From assembly GCF_014648415.1 (NCBI RefSeq), contig NZ_BMRB01000001.1, positions 124,001-188,000 of the forward strand: DNA of 64,000 nt, given 5' to 3'. The translations under genes and the position numbers were made by a program. Shown here one piece after another: positions 8,301-15,669 of the stretch (the first letter of the stretch is position 1; every line of letters begins with the position of its first letter). The notes under the pieces were generated by a model. It ran no database searches. It was not told the DNA's origin and saw only the letters and a program-made list of their open reading frames with translations. Source of the DNA: Actinokineospora fastidiosa. Lineage in GTDB: Bacteria; Actinomycetota; Actinomycetes; Mycobacteriales; Pseudonocardiaceae.

Positions 8301-10797
8301 GGTGGTACCCGCGGGCGACGCCGACGCCGCCGATGTGCAGCTCGCCCGCGACGCCGATCGGGGTCTCCACGCCGTGCCGGTCGAGGATGTGCACCCGCAG
8401 GTTGGCGATCGGCGCGCCGATCGGGACGCTGGTGCGGCCGTCGAGGTCGGCGCAGTGCCACGCGGTGACGTCGATCGCGGCCTCGGTGGGGCCGTACAGG
8501 TTGTGCAGCTCCGTGCCGGGGAAGCGGGCGGTGAACTCGCGGGCGGTCGCCAGCGGCAGTTCCTCGCCGCTGCAGATGACGCGGCGCAGGCTCGGGCACG
8601 CGCTCTGCTCGCCGAGGAAGACGCCGAGCATGGAGGGGACGAAGTGCGCGGTGGTGACCGTCTCGGCGTTGATGAGGTCGCGCAGGTAGCCCGCGTCCTT
8701 GTGGCCGCCGGGCTTGGCGATGACGAGCCGGGCGCCGGTCTGCAGCGGCCAGAAGAACTCCCAGACGGAGACGTCGAAGCCGAACGGGGTCTTCTGCAGG
8801 ACGCTGTCGGTGTCGTCGAGCCGGTAGGCGTTCTGCATCCAATCCAGGCGGTTGACGATGCCGCGGTGGGTGTTGGGCACGCCCTTGGGCCTGCCGGTGG
8901 AGCCTGAGGTGTAGATGACGTAGGCGACGTTGTCCGGGGTGGCCCTGGGCGCGGGGTTCTCGGTGGGGCCGTCGGTGAAGTCGTCCTCGATGACGAGGTG
9001 GTCCTCGGCGATGTCGGTGAACTCGCGGCTGACCAGCACGGCCTGGGCCTGCGCGTCCTCGATCATGAAGGTGCGGCGCTCGGCGGGGTATTCCGGGTCG
9101 ATCGGCACGTATGCCGCGCCTGCCTTGAGGACGCCGAGGAGGGCTACCGGCAGGTCCAGGGACCGGTTGGCGCACACGGCGACCAGGGATTCCGGTCCTA
9201 CGCCTTGCTGGGCGAGCCTGTGCGCGACGCGGTTGGCCTTGGCGTTGAGTTCGGCGTAGGTGAGGGTGCTGCCCTCGAACGCCACTGCGGGGGCGTTCGG
9301 GGTGCGTTCTGCCTGGGCCTCGATGAGCGCGTGCAGCGTGGTGTCGGGGAAGGGGGTGGTGGTGGCGTTGGCGGCTGCCGGGAGCGCTTTGTCAGCGTCG
9401 GCGCGGATGTCCACCCGGGACACCGGGATGTCGGGGTTCTCGGTGAGCGCGGCGACCAGCGTCCGCCAGCGCTCGGCGATCAGCTCGACGGTGGCGCGGT
9501 CGAACAGGTCGGTGTTGTAGACCAGCTTGCCCCAGAGGCCGTCGACGACCTCGACGACGTGCAGCTCGAAGTCGAACCGGGTGGCGCGCAGCTCCATCGG
9601 CGTCCACTCGAAGGTGACCTCGCCCGTGGCGGCGTCGTCGGTGAAGCGGCCCATCTCGTAGTTCTGGAGCACGAACATGCTCTGGAACAACGGGGACCGG
9701 CTGACGTCGCGGGGGACGCCGAGTTCCTGCACCACGCGGGCGAAGGGGACCTCGGCGTGCTCGAAGGCGTCGAGGACGCTGCGCTTGGTGCGGTCGACGA
9801 GCTCGGCGAAAGTGGGGTCGTCGGCGAGGTCGGCGCGCATGGGAAGCATGTTGATGAACATGCCGACGACGTTCTCCAGCTCGGGCGCGGAGCGGCCTGC
9901 CGAGGAGACGCCTACCGCGAAGTCGTCCTGTCCACTGTGGCGGGACAGCAGGACTTGGTACGCGGCAAGGAGAATCATGAACAGTGTGCTGTCATGATGG
10001 GCTGCTAGCGCGCGTAGGCGGTCGGTGGTGTGTTCGCTGATCGTGAATTCGACGAAATCGCCTTGATAGGTCTGCGTCGCGGGTCGAGCATGGTCGGTGG
10101 GGAGGTCGAGCGGCTCGACCCCGGCGAGGCGATCGCGCCAGTAGTCGAGATGCGCCTCTGCGGGCCGGTTCGCCTCCCAGTGCGCGAAGTCCCCGTACTG
10201 CACGGGGAGTTCGGGCAGTACGCGGCCGTGGTAGGTGGCGATCAGGTCGCGGAGCAGGACGTCGACGGACCAGCCGTCGCCGACGATGTGGTGTTGGGTG
10301 AGCAGGAGGATGTGGTCTTCTTCGGACAGTTGAATGAGCAGCGCGCGCAGCAGCGGTCCCTCGGCGAGGTCGAAGGGCTCCAGCACGGCGCGGTCGACGA
10401 TCGCCTGGGCGGCGGTCTCGTCGGCGGCCTGCACGTGGCGCAGCGGCACGGCGACATGCTCGGCGACGACGGCGGTAGGCCTGCCGTCGGCGTCGGCGGG
10501 GAACCGGGTCCGCAACGCCTCATGCCGCTCGGTGAGCACGGCGAGCGCGGCACGCAGGGCGCCTTCGTCCAGCGGCCCACGCACCCGCAACGGCACGGCG
10601 ATGTGGTACGCCGCCTCACCGGGAGCGATCTGGTCCATGAACCAGACCCGCTCCTGGGCGAACGACAACGGCGGCGCCACCCCCTCGGGCCGCCGCGCGA
10701 TCACCGCCCGAGGCGCGACAGACCGCTTACGCAGCCGCTTGGCCAACAGAGCAGCAGCCGCCGCCGAACGGTCGGCAGCCTCCGGGGCTGCGGTCAT
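5350..10797 (-). CDS. NRPS termination module fused to exporter: C-A(Ser)-PCP-TE-MFS
   Basis: An 1815-residue fusion. Condensation domain at about 40-470 (HHIVGDG, His169-His170); adenylation domain 480-980 (YTSGSTGRPKG, YGPTE, NGKLD); carrier protein with phosphopantetheine Ser1014 (LGGHSLL); thioesterase about 1085-1320; then a 12-helix MFS transporter from about 1345 to 1770. My manual specificity code is DVWHISLIDK, the classic serine code. The thioesterase nucleophile is Cys1145 (YGHCGVG) instead of Ser, with Asp (GSQDPVTDY) and His (DEAGHFF) following. The module would add Ser, release the chain and hand it to a membrane exporter in one polypeptide. The ATG at 10797 overlaps the upstream TGA, with GAGGAG eight bases before it. 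Confidence 0.93.
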   Translation of the reverse strand: MTAAPEAADRSAAAAALLAKRLRKRSVAPRAVIARRPEGVAPPLSFAQERVWFMDQIAPGEAAYHIAVPLRVRGPLDEGALRAALAVLTERHEALRTRFPADADGRPTAVVAEHVAVPLRHVQAADETAAQAIVDRAVLEPFDLAEGPLLRALLIQLSEEDHILLLTQHHIVGDGWSVDVLLRDLIATYHGRVLPELPVQYGDFAHWEANRPAEAHLDYWRDRLAGVEPLDLPTDHARPATQTYQGDFVEFTISEHTTDRLRALAAHHDSTLFMILLAAYQVLLSRHSGQDDFAVGVSSAGRSAPELENVVGMFINMLPMRADLADDPTFAELVDRTKRSVLDAFEHAEVPFARVVQELGVPRDVSRSPLFQSMFVLQNYEMGRFTDDAATGEVTFEWTPMELRATRFDFELHVVEVVDGLWGKLVYNTDLFDRATVELIAERWRTLVAALTENPDIPVSRVDIRADADKALPAAANATTTPFPDTTLHALIEAQAERTPNAPAVAFEGSTLTYAELNAKANRVAHRLAQQGVGPESLVAVCANRSLDLPVALLGVLKAGAAYVPIDPEYPAERRTFMIEDAQAQAVLVSREFTDIAEDHLVIEDDFTDGPTENPAPRATPDNVAYVIYTSGSTGRPKGVPNTHRGIVNRLDWMQNAYRLDDTDSVLQKTPFGFDVSVWEFFWPLQTGARLVIAKPGGHKDAGYLRDLINAETVTTAHFVPSMLGVFLGEQSACPSLRRVICSGEELPLATAREFTARFPGTELHNLYGPTEAAIDVTAWHCADLDGRTSVPIGAPIANLRVHILDRHGVETPIGVAGELHIGGVGVARGYHRRPALTAEKFVPDPHEPGARRYATGDLARWRRDGTVEFLGRLDHQVKLRGLRIELGEIESALRDLPGVADAAVIVRQDTPGDQRLTAYLVGGADHAEVKVALKKRLPEYMVPTAIVDMDALPLTPNGKLDRKALPAPQVTRSGELVEPRTDTERALAAIWTDVLAIPAVGIDDDFFDLGGHSLLATQVVARIRKLPDARPVGVMDLFTHRTIRDLAEFMGGTDSGPRKLLYELTKTKAPALTYVCVPYGGGSAIVYQPLADALPDDHALYSVAIPGHDVGLDESALPFDELTTRIADEIRDRVTGPLALYGHCGVGSAITAEVARKLETGGRDIEAVYIGAMFPFARPKGPFAAAKTRIEKLRSNRHYASWLKSMGVDTDEIDPEQADRIISNMRADSRAAEDYFTDLLDRGADKLRAPVISVVGSQDPVTDYYAERYAEWQFLSDTLALVVLDEAGHFFLKYRADELAEIVSRTHRALAAEDTAELSERGDDAPWDLRDWQKVGTRAPSSITPSMPRFLAVALGQLVATTGAALTAFALPIWLYTRTGSVTDLGLLWALALLCGVVMLPIAGGVIDRVDRRRVMLVASCASGAIQLVLAGLLWSERIELWHIYVLVSLSQVAASFQRLAFQSSVPQLVPKRYLGHAMGIAQLSSGFALLLMPILAAGLLAEIGLRGIVLIDVCGYVLAITTVLFVRFPDLLGWRPREPLATAILNGLRYSWRHRGFRLMLGYFALGNVFLAPALVLTTPLVLSFGDITDVAAIALAEAVGALVGGLAMAVWGGPRARRMIGVLCFNLGTAVGCLAIGVHPSVVAVGAGVFFMAMSMALAQGVYATIVQVKVPQRFHGRVFAINQTLSWSTLPIGFALLAPLATAAFEPLMAPDGALAGTVGAVIGTGEGRGIGFAYVVFGVLLVLVTAGGWALRTLRRFDTEVPDSLPDDLVGAQERANRLARHRSVTMTDLSPEDDTAGQGRDEESEVAVR

Positions 10798-11429
10798 GGG
10801 GCTGACTCCTCGTGGTGGTGCCGGGTACCGGAGACACCGACAGTGGAACGGACGAAGCCGAGGGCACTGTCGGCGACGGCGCTGACGGAACGGGCCGCGC
10901 CGGGAACACCGTCGGCGGCGGTGCCGCGGGCGACGGCACCGTAGGCGGGGCCTGCCGTGCCGGGGACACCATCGGCGGCGCTGGCGGGACCGGCCGTACT
11001 GGCGGTGCCGCGGGCGACGGTGGTGGCAGTGGAACGGGCGATGCTGGCAGCACCGTTGGCGGCGGTGCCGTGGGCAGGGCGGGCCGCGTCGGGGATACCG
11101 GCGGAGGGGGTGCCGTAGCCGGCGCAGGCCGCGCCAGCGACACCGTGGGCGACGGTGCCGTGGGCGACGGTGCCGTGGGCAGCGGTGCCGTGGGCGGGAT
11201 GGGCCGCGCCGTGGGCGCCGTGGGTGGGGGCGCCCTGGGAGGGACGGGTCCTACCCAGGACACCGCTGGCGGGGGTGCCGCCCGTGCGGCGGGTCATGGT
11301 GGAGACGCCCTTGGGTGGGGCTGGTGCCGGGCAGACTCGGGTGAGGGCGCGCTTGGCTCGTCGGCCCTCGGCCGGGTGGGCCGTGCGGGGCATGACCTTG
11401 GGGAGTGCGCTGGGGGCCGGCTGGGTCAT
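10794..11429 (-). CDS. Low-complexity Ala/Gly/Thr-rich protein embedded in the NRPS operon
   Basis: A 211-residue frame joined at both ends by four-base ATGA overlaps to flanking NRPS genes. Its start has a perfect AGGAGG seven bases upstream (11437-11442), so translation is likely. Third codon positions are nearly all G/C in this frame. The first 60 residues are basic and Pro-rich (RRAKRALTRVC). The rest is a five-residue-period low-complexity sequence built around AHGTV, ARGTA and GVPGT units, rich in Thr and Ser and ending in HHHEESAP. No fold or catalytic motif is recognisable, and it is probably disordered. It could be a linker or scaffold between the two NRPS proteins, a substrate of the LanB-like enzymes, or a decayed insert kept in frame. 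I do not assign a function. Confidence 0.7.
   Translation of the reverse strand: MTQPAPSALPKVMPRTAHPAEGRRAKRALTRVCPAPAPPKGVSTMTRRTGGTPASGVLGRTRPSQGAPTHGAHGAAHPAHGTAAHGTVAHGTVAHGVAGAACAGYGTPSAGIPDAARPAHGTAANGAASIARSTATTVARGTASTAGPASAADGVPGTAGPAYGAVARGTAADGVPGAARSVSAVADSALGFVRSTVGVSGTRHHHEESAP
11151..11195 (-). repeat. Three tandem 15-bp repeats within the low-complexity gene
   Basis: Unit GACGGTGCCGTGGGC (plus strand) occurs three times head-to-tail, the third copy with AGC in place of GAC. On the coding strand these give AHGTV-type pentapeptides. Weaker copies continue on both sides, which shows the gene grew by in-frame 15-bp duplication. Confidence 0.8.
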
Positions 11430-14400
11430 GGTTGGCCCTCCTGGTCGGCTAGGAGGGCGGCTACCTCGGTGTCGGTGAGGTCGGCTACCTCGGCGGCGAT
11501 GGCCTTGTCGATCTCGGCGGCGAGGTCGGCGACTACCGGGTGGGCGAAGAGGGCGCGCATGGGGACGTCTACCTCTATCTCCGCGCGGATGCGGGCCATG
11601 GCTCGCATGCCGCGGAGGGAGTTGCCGCCCAGGTCGAGGAAGTGGTCGAAGGCGCCTACCTTCGGCACGCCCAGGATGTCGGCGAAGACCTCGGCCACCA
11701 GCTCCTCGGCGGGGGTGCGGGGCGCCACATAACCGCGCTCGCGGCGGGTGGGGGTGGGGAGGGCTGCGCGGTCGAGTTTGCCGTTGGGGGTCAGGGGGAT
11801 GGCGTCGACCGTGATCACGTCGGACGGGACCAGGTGGGTGGGGAGGACCGCGGGCAGGGTGTCCACCGCCCTCCCGGGGTCGCCGACGACGTAGGCGATC
11901 AGGCGGGTGTCGTCGGGGGTCTCGTCCTGGTGGGCGATCACCACGGCGGCGCGCACGCCGGGGAGGGCCAGCAGGGCGGCCTCGATCTCGGCTGGCTCGA
12001 TGCGGATGCCGCGCAGCTTGAGCTGCTGGTCGGCGCGGCCCAGGTACTCCAGGGCGCCGTCGCGGCGGCGGCGGACCAGGTCGCCGGTGCGGTACATGCG
12101 GGCGCCGGGCTCGCCGAACGGGCACGGGACGAAGCGGTCCGCGGTCAGGGCGGGGCGGTTGAGGTAGCCGCGGGCCAGTTGCGCGCCCGCCAGGTACAGC
12201 TCGCCGACGACGCCGTCCGGCACCGGGGACAGCCCGGCGTCGAGCACGTACGCGTCGGTGTTCCACGTCGGCGTGCCGATCGCGACCGGGCCGGGCGGAA
12301 GCTCCTCCCCGGGGACGATCACCGCGGCGACGCTGCCGACGGTCACCTCGGTCGGCCCGTACTCGTTCACCACGGTCGCGTGCGGGTTCGCCGCCCGCCA
12401 CGGGGCGAGCTGCTCCGCCGTCAGGGCCTCGCCGCCGAGGACGAGGTCGGCGTGCGGGGAGCGGGCGGCGTCCAGCAGCGGGAGCTGGCCGGGCGTGGCC
12501 TTGACGAACGCGGGCGCCGCGCCGTCGGCGGGCTCGTCGAGCCCGGCCAGCCGGATGGTGCCGCCCGCCGCCAGCGTGCCCAGCAGACCGGTGACGGTGA
12601 AGTCGAACGTCACCGGCGAGTGCAGGAGCACGGTGCCGCTGAGCCCCGGGTAGGTCGCGCGCGCCCACGCCAGGTACGCCGCCAGCGCCCGGTGCTCCAC
12701 GACGACGCCCTTGGGCTGCCCGGTGGAGCCCGAGGTGTAGAGGACGTACGCGGGATCCGCGGGCAACGCGGCCACCCCCGCCGCGTCCGCCGCGACGGGG
12801 ACGGCCGCGAGCGAGACCACGTGCGTCGCGGTGCCCTCCGGCAGGAGGGCGGCCGCGTCGGCGGTGGTCAGGGTGAGCCGCGGCCGGGCGTCGGCCAGCA
12901 GGGCGGCCAGCCGGGCGGGCGGGTGCTCCACGTCCAGCGGCAGGTACGCCGCCCCCGACTTGAGGACCGCGAGGATGGCGACCACCAGCTCCGGGGAGCG
13001 CGGCAGCGCCAGGGCGACGATGTCACCGCGCCCGACCGGCAGGCGCGCCGCCAGCGCGTCGGCGTGGGCGTGCAGCCCGGCGTAGTCGAACGTCCGTCCC
13101 TTGGAGACCAGTGCTGGCGCGGACGGGGTGCGGGCCGCCTGCGCGGCGAGCTGGGCGGGGACCAGGTCGGCTGGCGGCTCCCTGCGCTCGCCCCGGCTGG
13201 CGGCCAGTACGGCGGCGCGCTCGTCGTCGCCCATCAGCGGCAGGGACGACACCGGGGCGTCCGGGTCGGACACCGCCGCGGCCAGCAGCAGGAGGTAGCG
13301 CTCGACGATGGCCTCGGCGGTGCTCCGGTCGAACAGCGCGGTGCGGTAGAGCAGGCGGCTGGTGCCGGTGGTGATGTCGAAGGCCAGGTCGTCCTTGGTC
13401 GTGCCCAGCTTCACCTGGTCGAAGCCGGAGTCCGGGACGAAGTTGAACGCCACCTGGAACAGCGGCTGCACCGCGGGGTCGTGCCGGGACACCAGGTCGG
13501 CGACGACGGCCTGGAACGGGGTGTCGCCGTGGTCCATGGCGTCGGCCAGCGCCGCGCGGACCCGGGAGACGAGGTCGCCGAAGGCCGGGTCGCCGGAGAC
13601 GTCGGCGCGCAGGACGACCGGGTTGACGAACATCCCGATCAGGTCCATCAGCTCCGGCCGGTCGCGGCCCGCCGTGGAGACGCCGACGACGATGTCGTCC
13701 GCGGCCGACAACCGGGACAGCAGGGCGGCGTACGCGGCCAGCAGCACCATGTACGGGGTCGCCGAGCGCGCCTGGGCCAGTGCGCCGACCCGGTCGAGCA
13801 GGCCGGGGGGCAGGTCGAACCAGACCTCGTCGCCGTCGAAGGCCAACCGGTCGGGACGGGGGCGATCGGTGGGCAGGGCGATGACCGGCGGCGCGCCCGC
13901 GAGGGTCTTCCGCCAGTGCGCCACGCGGCGCTCCAGTTCGGCGCCCGCGATGTGCTCGCGCTGCCAGACGGCGAAGTCGGCGTACTGGATCTCCGGCTCG
14001 GGCAGGTCCACGGTCTCCCCGCGCAGCGCGGCGTCGGCGCGGGTGTGCAGCTCGGTGTCGTAGACGACCTGCGAGCGGCTGTCGAACACCGCGTGGTGCA
14101 CGACCAGCAGCAGGGTCCACTGGCGCTCGCCCCTGCGCACCAGCTCCGCGCGCCACAGCGGGGGCTGGTCCATGGGGATCGCCGTACGCGCCAGCCGCGA
14201 GGCCAGCCCGTCGATGTGCGGCGACTGCTCGTCGTACGGGATGTGCCGCAGGTCGGTGACCGGCGGGTCGACCGGGACGCTCTCGTGCACGACCTGGCGC
14301 AGCTCGTCCCCGTCGAGGCGGAAGTGCGTGCGCAGCGACTCGTGCCGGGCCACGACCGCGGCCAGGACCCCGACGACCTGCTCGTGGGTCAGCCCGTCCG

Positions 14401-14512
14401 GCAGTTCGGTCGGCGCGGAGACGTTGTAGACCGGCGAGGCCGGGTCGAGCTGGTTGGCGAACCAGACCCGCTCCTGGGCGTAGGACGCCGGGAACGCCCA
14501 CTGCCTGCTCAC
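11426..14512 (-). CDS. NRPS module C-A-PCP, Asp/Asn-like specificity
   Basis: A 1028-residue single elongation module. The condensation domain (about 1-440) has His139-His140 in HHAVFDS, where the usual last residue is Gly. The adenylation domain (about 450-935) shows YTSGSTGQPKG, YGPTE and NGKLD. The carrier protein follows with Ser965 (LGGNSLRGM). My manual code is DFTKVGEVGK, closest to the Asn code DLTKLGEVGK and the Asp code DLTKVGHVGK. I therefore expect Asp or Asn. The nearby SyrP-like oxygenase suggests that this residue is beta-hydroxylated on the carrier protein. The start is GTG at 14512, overlapping the MbtH stop as GTGA, with GGGAGG just upstream. A longer in-frame ATG at 14551 would overlap MbtH deeply and is less likely. 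Confidence 0.92.
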   Translation of the reverse strand: MSRQWAFPASYAQERVWFANQLDPASPVYNVSAPTELPDGLTHEQVVGVLAAVVARHESLRTHFRLDGDELRQVVHESVPVDPPVTDLRHIPYDEQSPHIDGLASRLARTAIPMDQPPLWRAELVRRGERQWTLLLVVHHAVFDSRSQVVYDTELHTRADAALRGETVDLPEPEIQYADFAVWQREHIAGAELERRVAHWRKTLAGAPPVIALPTDRPRPDRLAFDGDEVWFDLPPGLLDRVGALAQARSATPYMVLLAAYAALLSRLSAADDIVVGVSTAGRDRPELMDLIGMFVNPVVLRADVSGDPAFGDLVSRVRAALADAMDHGDTPFQAVVADLVSRHDPAVQPLFQVAFNFVPDSGFDQVKLGTTKDDLAFDITTGTSRLLYRTALFDRSTAEAIVERYLLLLAAAVSDPDAPVSSLPLMGDDERAAVLAASRGERREPPADLVPAQLAAQAARTPSAPALVSKGRTFDYAGLHAHADALAARLPVGRGDIVALALPRSPELVVAILAVLKSGAAYLPLDVEHPPARLAALLADARPRLTLTTADAAALLPEGTATHVVSLAAVPVAADAAGVAALPADPAYVLYTSGSTGQPKGVVVEHRALAAYLAWARATYPGLSGTVLLHSPVTFDFTVTGLLGTLAAGGTIRLAGLDEPADGAAPAFVKATPGQLPLLDAARSPHADLVLGGEALTAEQLAPWRAANPHATVVNEYGPTEVTVGSVAAVIVPGEELPPGPVAIGTPTWNTDAYVLDAGLSPVPDGVVGELYLAGAQLARGYLNRPALTADRFVPCPFGEPGARMYRTGDLVRRRRDGALEYLGRADQQLKLRGIRIEPAEIEAALLALPGVRAAVVIAHQDETPDDTRLIAYVVGDPGRAVDTLPAVLPTHLVPSDVITVDAIPLTPNGKLDRAALPTPTRRERGYVAPRTPAEELVAEVFADILGVPKVGAFDHFLDLGGNSLRGMRAMARIRAEIEVDVPMRALFAHPVVADLAAEIDKAIAAEVADLTDTEVAALLADQEGQP
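11437..11442 (-). promoter_or_regulatory. Strong ribosome-binding site deciding the start of the low-complexity gene
   Basis: AGGAGG on the minus strand sits exactly seven bases before the ATG at 11429, inside the last codons of the NRPS gene. It is the main direct evidence that the odd low-complexity frame is translated. Confidence 0.75.
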
Positions 14513-14697
14513 GACGCCTCCCGCACGGACAGCGGCCGCATGTCCACCCACACCTCATCGATGTGGGCAAGGCACGCGGCGCGGTCGCCGGTGAAGCCCG
14601 TGGCGCGCCAGCCCGAGGGCAGCGGCCGGTCGGCGGGCCAGACCGAGTACTGCTCCTCGCCGTTCACGACGACGGACAGGGTCTCCTGCTGGGTCAT
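14509..14697 (-). CDS. MbtH-like NRPS accessory protein
   Basis: A 62-residue MbtH family protein, which binds adenylation domains and helps them fold and work. The family signature is visible: NGEEQYSVWP, LPSGW, and IDEVWVDMRPLSVR at the C-terminus. Its ATG (14697) shares one base with the stop of the oxygenase gene, and its own stop overlaps the GTG of the downstream NRPS module (GTGA). All three are therefore coupled. It is the only MbtH copy in the window and probably serves several of the four adenylation domains of the cluster. Confidence 0.95.
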   Translation of the reverse strand: MTQQETLSVVVNGEEQYSVWPADRPLPSGWRATGFTGDRAACLAHIDEVWVDMRPLSVREAS

Positions 14698-15656
14698 CAC
14701 TTGCTCCCGTGCGGCTCGGCCATGGCGACGGCGATCTTGCGGGGGCCGGTGAAGGGCTCCCTGCCGTGCGCGGCGGTCATGTTGTCGACCACGAGGACGT
14801 CGTCGCGGTGGTAGTCGAATCGGGTGGTCGCGGCCCGGTAGGCGCCGCGGACGTGGTCGAGGACGTCGGCGGGGATCTCCGCGCCGTCGCCGTAGAAGGT
14901 GTTGGTGGGCAGGTCGTCCGGGGCGAACATCGACCGCAGGCCCTCGCTGAGGTCCGCGGGCAGCGTGGTCACGTGGAAGAACGCCATGTGGTTGAACCAG
15001 CGCGGCACGTCGGACCCCGGCCGGTAGTGCACAGCCTGCCGGACGGCGCGGGTGCGCAGGCCGTCCTTGCCCTGCCACTGGCACGTGATCCCGCTGCGGG
15101 CGCAGTACGCCTCGACCTCGTCGCGCGAGGTCGTGTTGAACGTGTCCTGCCAGGCCGCGCCGAAGTCGGCGTGGAAGTTGCGCACCAGCATCCAGCCGCG
15201 CGCCTCGAACTCGGCCCGCACCTGCGGATCGATGAACCGGTACACCTCGCGGACGTCGGCCAGCGGCGTCGCGCCCAGGCTGGTGGGCGGCTCGACGCAG
15301 TAGAAGAACAGCGTCAGCGGCCAGGCGGCCTGGTAGGAGTTCTCGTTGTGCAGGAAGATCTCCTCGTCCGGCGGGTAGTCGGTCGAGGTGTAGACGCGGC
15401 CCTTGATGGTGCTGCGCGGCGACGAGCGCTCGGTGTAGAGCAGCGGCTCGCCGGACAGCGCGCGCACGACGGCGTCGAAGCCGTCCACGCCGCCGACGTC
15501 GAAGCCGCGGAACAGCAGCGCCCCGCGCTCGGCGAGGGACGCGCGCAGCTCCGCGCGCCGGTCGGTGATCAGGTCGGTGATGGCGCGCCCGTCGGGCTCG
15601 ACGAGCAGCGGCAGCGCCGCGGTGTCCAGGTCGGTCGCGGCGTTCGAGTCAGGCAT
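14697..15656 (-). CDS. Fe(II)/2-oxoglutarate-dependent oxygenase, TauD/SyrP-like
   Basis: A 319-residue non-haem iron oxygenase of the TauD superfamily. The iron ligands are readable as His103-x-Glu105 (LHNENSY) and distal His297 (TAAHGREP), followed by the Arg of GPRKIAV for 2-oxoglutarate. The region YTSTDYPPDEEIFLHNEN and LADVREVYRFI resemble SyrP, which beta-hydroxylates Asp bound to a carrier protein during syringomycin synthesis. With an Asp/Asn-type module two genes downstream, a beta-hydroxy-Asx residue is the simplest prediction. Asn beta-hydroxylation or another hydroxylation cannot be excluded. The gene starts 13 bases after the PKS stop, with GAGAGGA before its ATG. Confidence 0.88.
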   Translation of the reverse strand: MPDSNAATDLDTAALPLLVEPDGRAITDLITDRRAELRASLAERGALLFRGFDVGGVDGFDAVVRALSGEPLLYTERSSPRSTIKGRVYTSTDYPPDEEIFLHNENSYQAAWPLTLFFYCVEPPTSLGATPLADVREVYRFIDPQVRAEFEARGWMLVRNFHADFGAAWQDTFNTTSRDEVEAYCARSGITCQWQGKDGLRTRAVRQAVHYRPGSDVPRWFNHMAFFHVTTLPADLSEGLRSMFAPDDLPTNTFYGDGAEIPADVLDHVRGAYRAATTRFDYHRDDVLVVDNMTAAHGREPFTGPRKIAVAMAEPHGSK

Positions 15657-15669
15657 CGTCGGCGTCCTC

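Noticed and set aside
10727-11263. Pro-rich minus-strand frame (repeated PTAP-type sequence)
   Set aside because: Shifted frame of the same repeats; starts inside and ends inside other genes, with no start signals.
10812-11732. Long Gly-rich plus-strand frame opposite the low-complexity gene
   Set aside because: It is the complement of the 15-bp repeats, has no ribosome site and runs into the NRPS gene antisense; the minus frame has coupling on both ends.
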